From Caenorhabditis elegans (Eukaryota > Nematoda > Chromadorea > Rhabditida > Rhabditidae), in the NCBI RefSeq assembly GCF_000002985.6, contig NC_003279.8:13516001-13580000 (forward strand): a stretch of 64,000 nt of DNA. Direction: 5' to 3'. Positions 59,511-64,000 of this stretch are shown here, in pieces. Within the stretch, counting starts at the first letter, position 1; each line of letters opens with the position of its first letter. The position numbers and the translations under genes are program-made. Below the pieces are notes generated by a model, which was not told the DNA's origin, searched no databases, and saw nothing but the letters and a program-made list of their open reading frames with translations.

Positions 59511-60329
59511 CGATTTTTAAAAATATTTCTTATTTGCCATGTATTTTTCTCAAAATTCTCACCCCAAAACCGGTTTTCCTGTAATATTCGCACTCCCTTT
59601 TTTCACTGGTTTCTGTTTCAAAATGTAATATGTTTCTAGCTGTGCCTTGACTTGTAATATTTTATTTGTCAAGTGGATTTTCCATTCAGCTGAATACTTT
59701 TTTTCAGGGAAATTTTCATTGCATAACCCCGATTTTCGTGTCGTTTTTAACAGAATATTCCAGTTTTGCAAAAAAATTAATTTGTTTAATGAAAAACAAA
59801 TTAGTTTTTCACTTTCCACGTGGCCTGTTGGTTGAGGCTGACAAAAATGTGTAGTTTGTAGCCTCAACCAATTTGTCAGCAATGTACAGCGACTTTCACT
59901 TTCAAATCATCATCAGGTATTAGGGTAAAAAATCAGAATAAAAAGAAACAACAAGTGTTTTCCCGTGTCGTTTGATCACAGGAAAATGCGCAAAAATATC
60001 GATTTTTCTCTCCTTGTTCATTGATGTTTACGATTTGTTTATTATATATTTCGGTTTACTCCCTGAATTATGGCGTGGTTCGGCGCTTATAGTTAGAGAA
60101 CACGCCATTCAAATTTTCGATTGGAAATTTTAATCATTTTGAACGAAATTTCGTGTGTATAATTTAAAGAAGAGTTACTTGAAATTCTAGACTTGTAAAG
60201 TTTTGCATTTTTGCGCGTGCACCTTTAAAGAGCTACCGTAGTTTTACAGTTTTAACCGGGAATATTTGATTTTTCCCAAATGTTTCGATGATTTTCGAGC
60301 TTTTTCGCTTCATTTTTCGCAAAAAAAAA
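59511..60329. other. nyn-2 to gpi-1 intergenic region
   Basis: Same-strand genes. Contains one short cassette at 59828-59873 and a dispersed word CTTTAAAGAGCTACCGTAG at 60222. Upstream control of gpi-1 presumably lies here, but I see no named element beyond T-rich runs. No gene. Confidence 0.6.

Positions 60330-64000
<3,671 letters not shown>

Overview
This is nuclear DNA of a Caenorhabditis nematode, very probably C. elegans. The evidence is the AT-rich genome, short introns with TTTTCAG acceptors and GTAAGT-like donors, acceptor sites directly before start codons as expected for spliced-leader trans-splicing, degenerate TTAGGC tracts (the nematode telomere repeat), and several proteins I recognise. 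The order aex-6/rab-27, atg-4.1, glp-4, cyn-15, nyn-2, gpi-1 matches my memory of clone Y87G2A on the right arm of C. elegans chromosome I. That placement is from memory and was not searched.

Layout: (1) 1-10137, plus strand: a 5'-truncated DNA-binding-type gene with a FLYWCH-like finger, a C2H2-like motif and an AT-hook, with a dead mariner in one intron. (2) 11385-15444, minus strand: a small basic membrane protein and a lysine-rich protein, among degenerate telomeric repeats and foldback elements. (3) 16411-17912: a long palindromic element carrying a THAP-like fragment. (4) 18745-20974, plus: peroxisomal-type acyl-CoA thioesterase. (5) 21135-26395, minus: atg-4.1. (6) 27388-29184, minus: aex-6 (Rab27). 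(7) 32472-43344, minus: glp-4, cytosolic valyl-tRNA synthetase. (8) 44528-47450, plus: Golgi-type sulfotransferase. (9) 48569-50312, plus: secreted ground-like protein. (10) 50446-56036, minus: cyn-15. (11) 56379-59510, plus: nyn-2, sharing a 342-bp divergent promoter with cyn-15. (12) 60330-64000, plus: gpi-1, with its 3' end outside the window.

The most striking signal is not a gene. Dozens of copies of the 12-mer TTGGTTGAGGCT, in both orientations, flank a core TGTAGTTTGTAGT and form short cassettes in nearly every intron and intergenic gap but hardly any exon. As I recall, this 12-mer is the motif bound by the zinc-finger protein ZIM-3 at the meiotic pairing centres of chromosomes I and IV, and the chromosome I centre lies on the right arm. 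The window therefore looks like part of a meiotic pairing centre interleaved with housekeeping genes. The convergent cassette architecture, the second core motif, the 146-bp tandem array and the placement of cores at splice junctions are the aspects I cannot match to anything I know.

Gene models were built by hand from reading frame, splice signals and phase. Every multi-exon model listed is phase-consistent throughout. There is no operon-like head-to-tail packing. The genes are independent housekeeping, trafficking or secreted-protein genes that share a repeat-rich neighbourhood.
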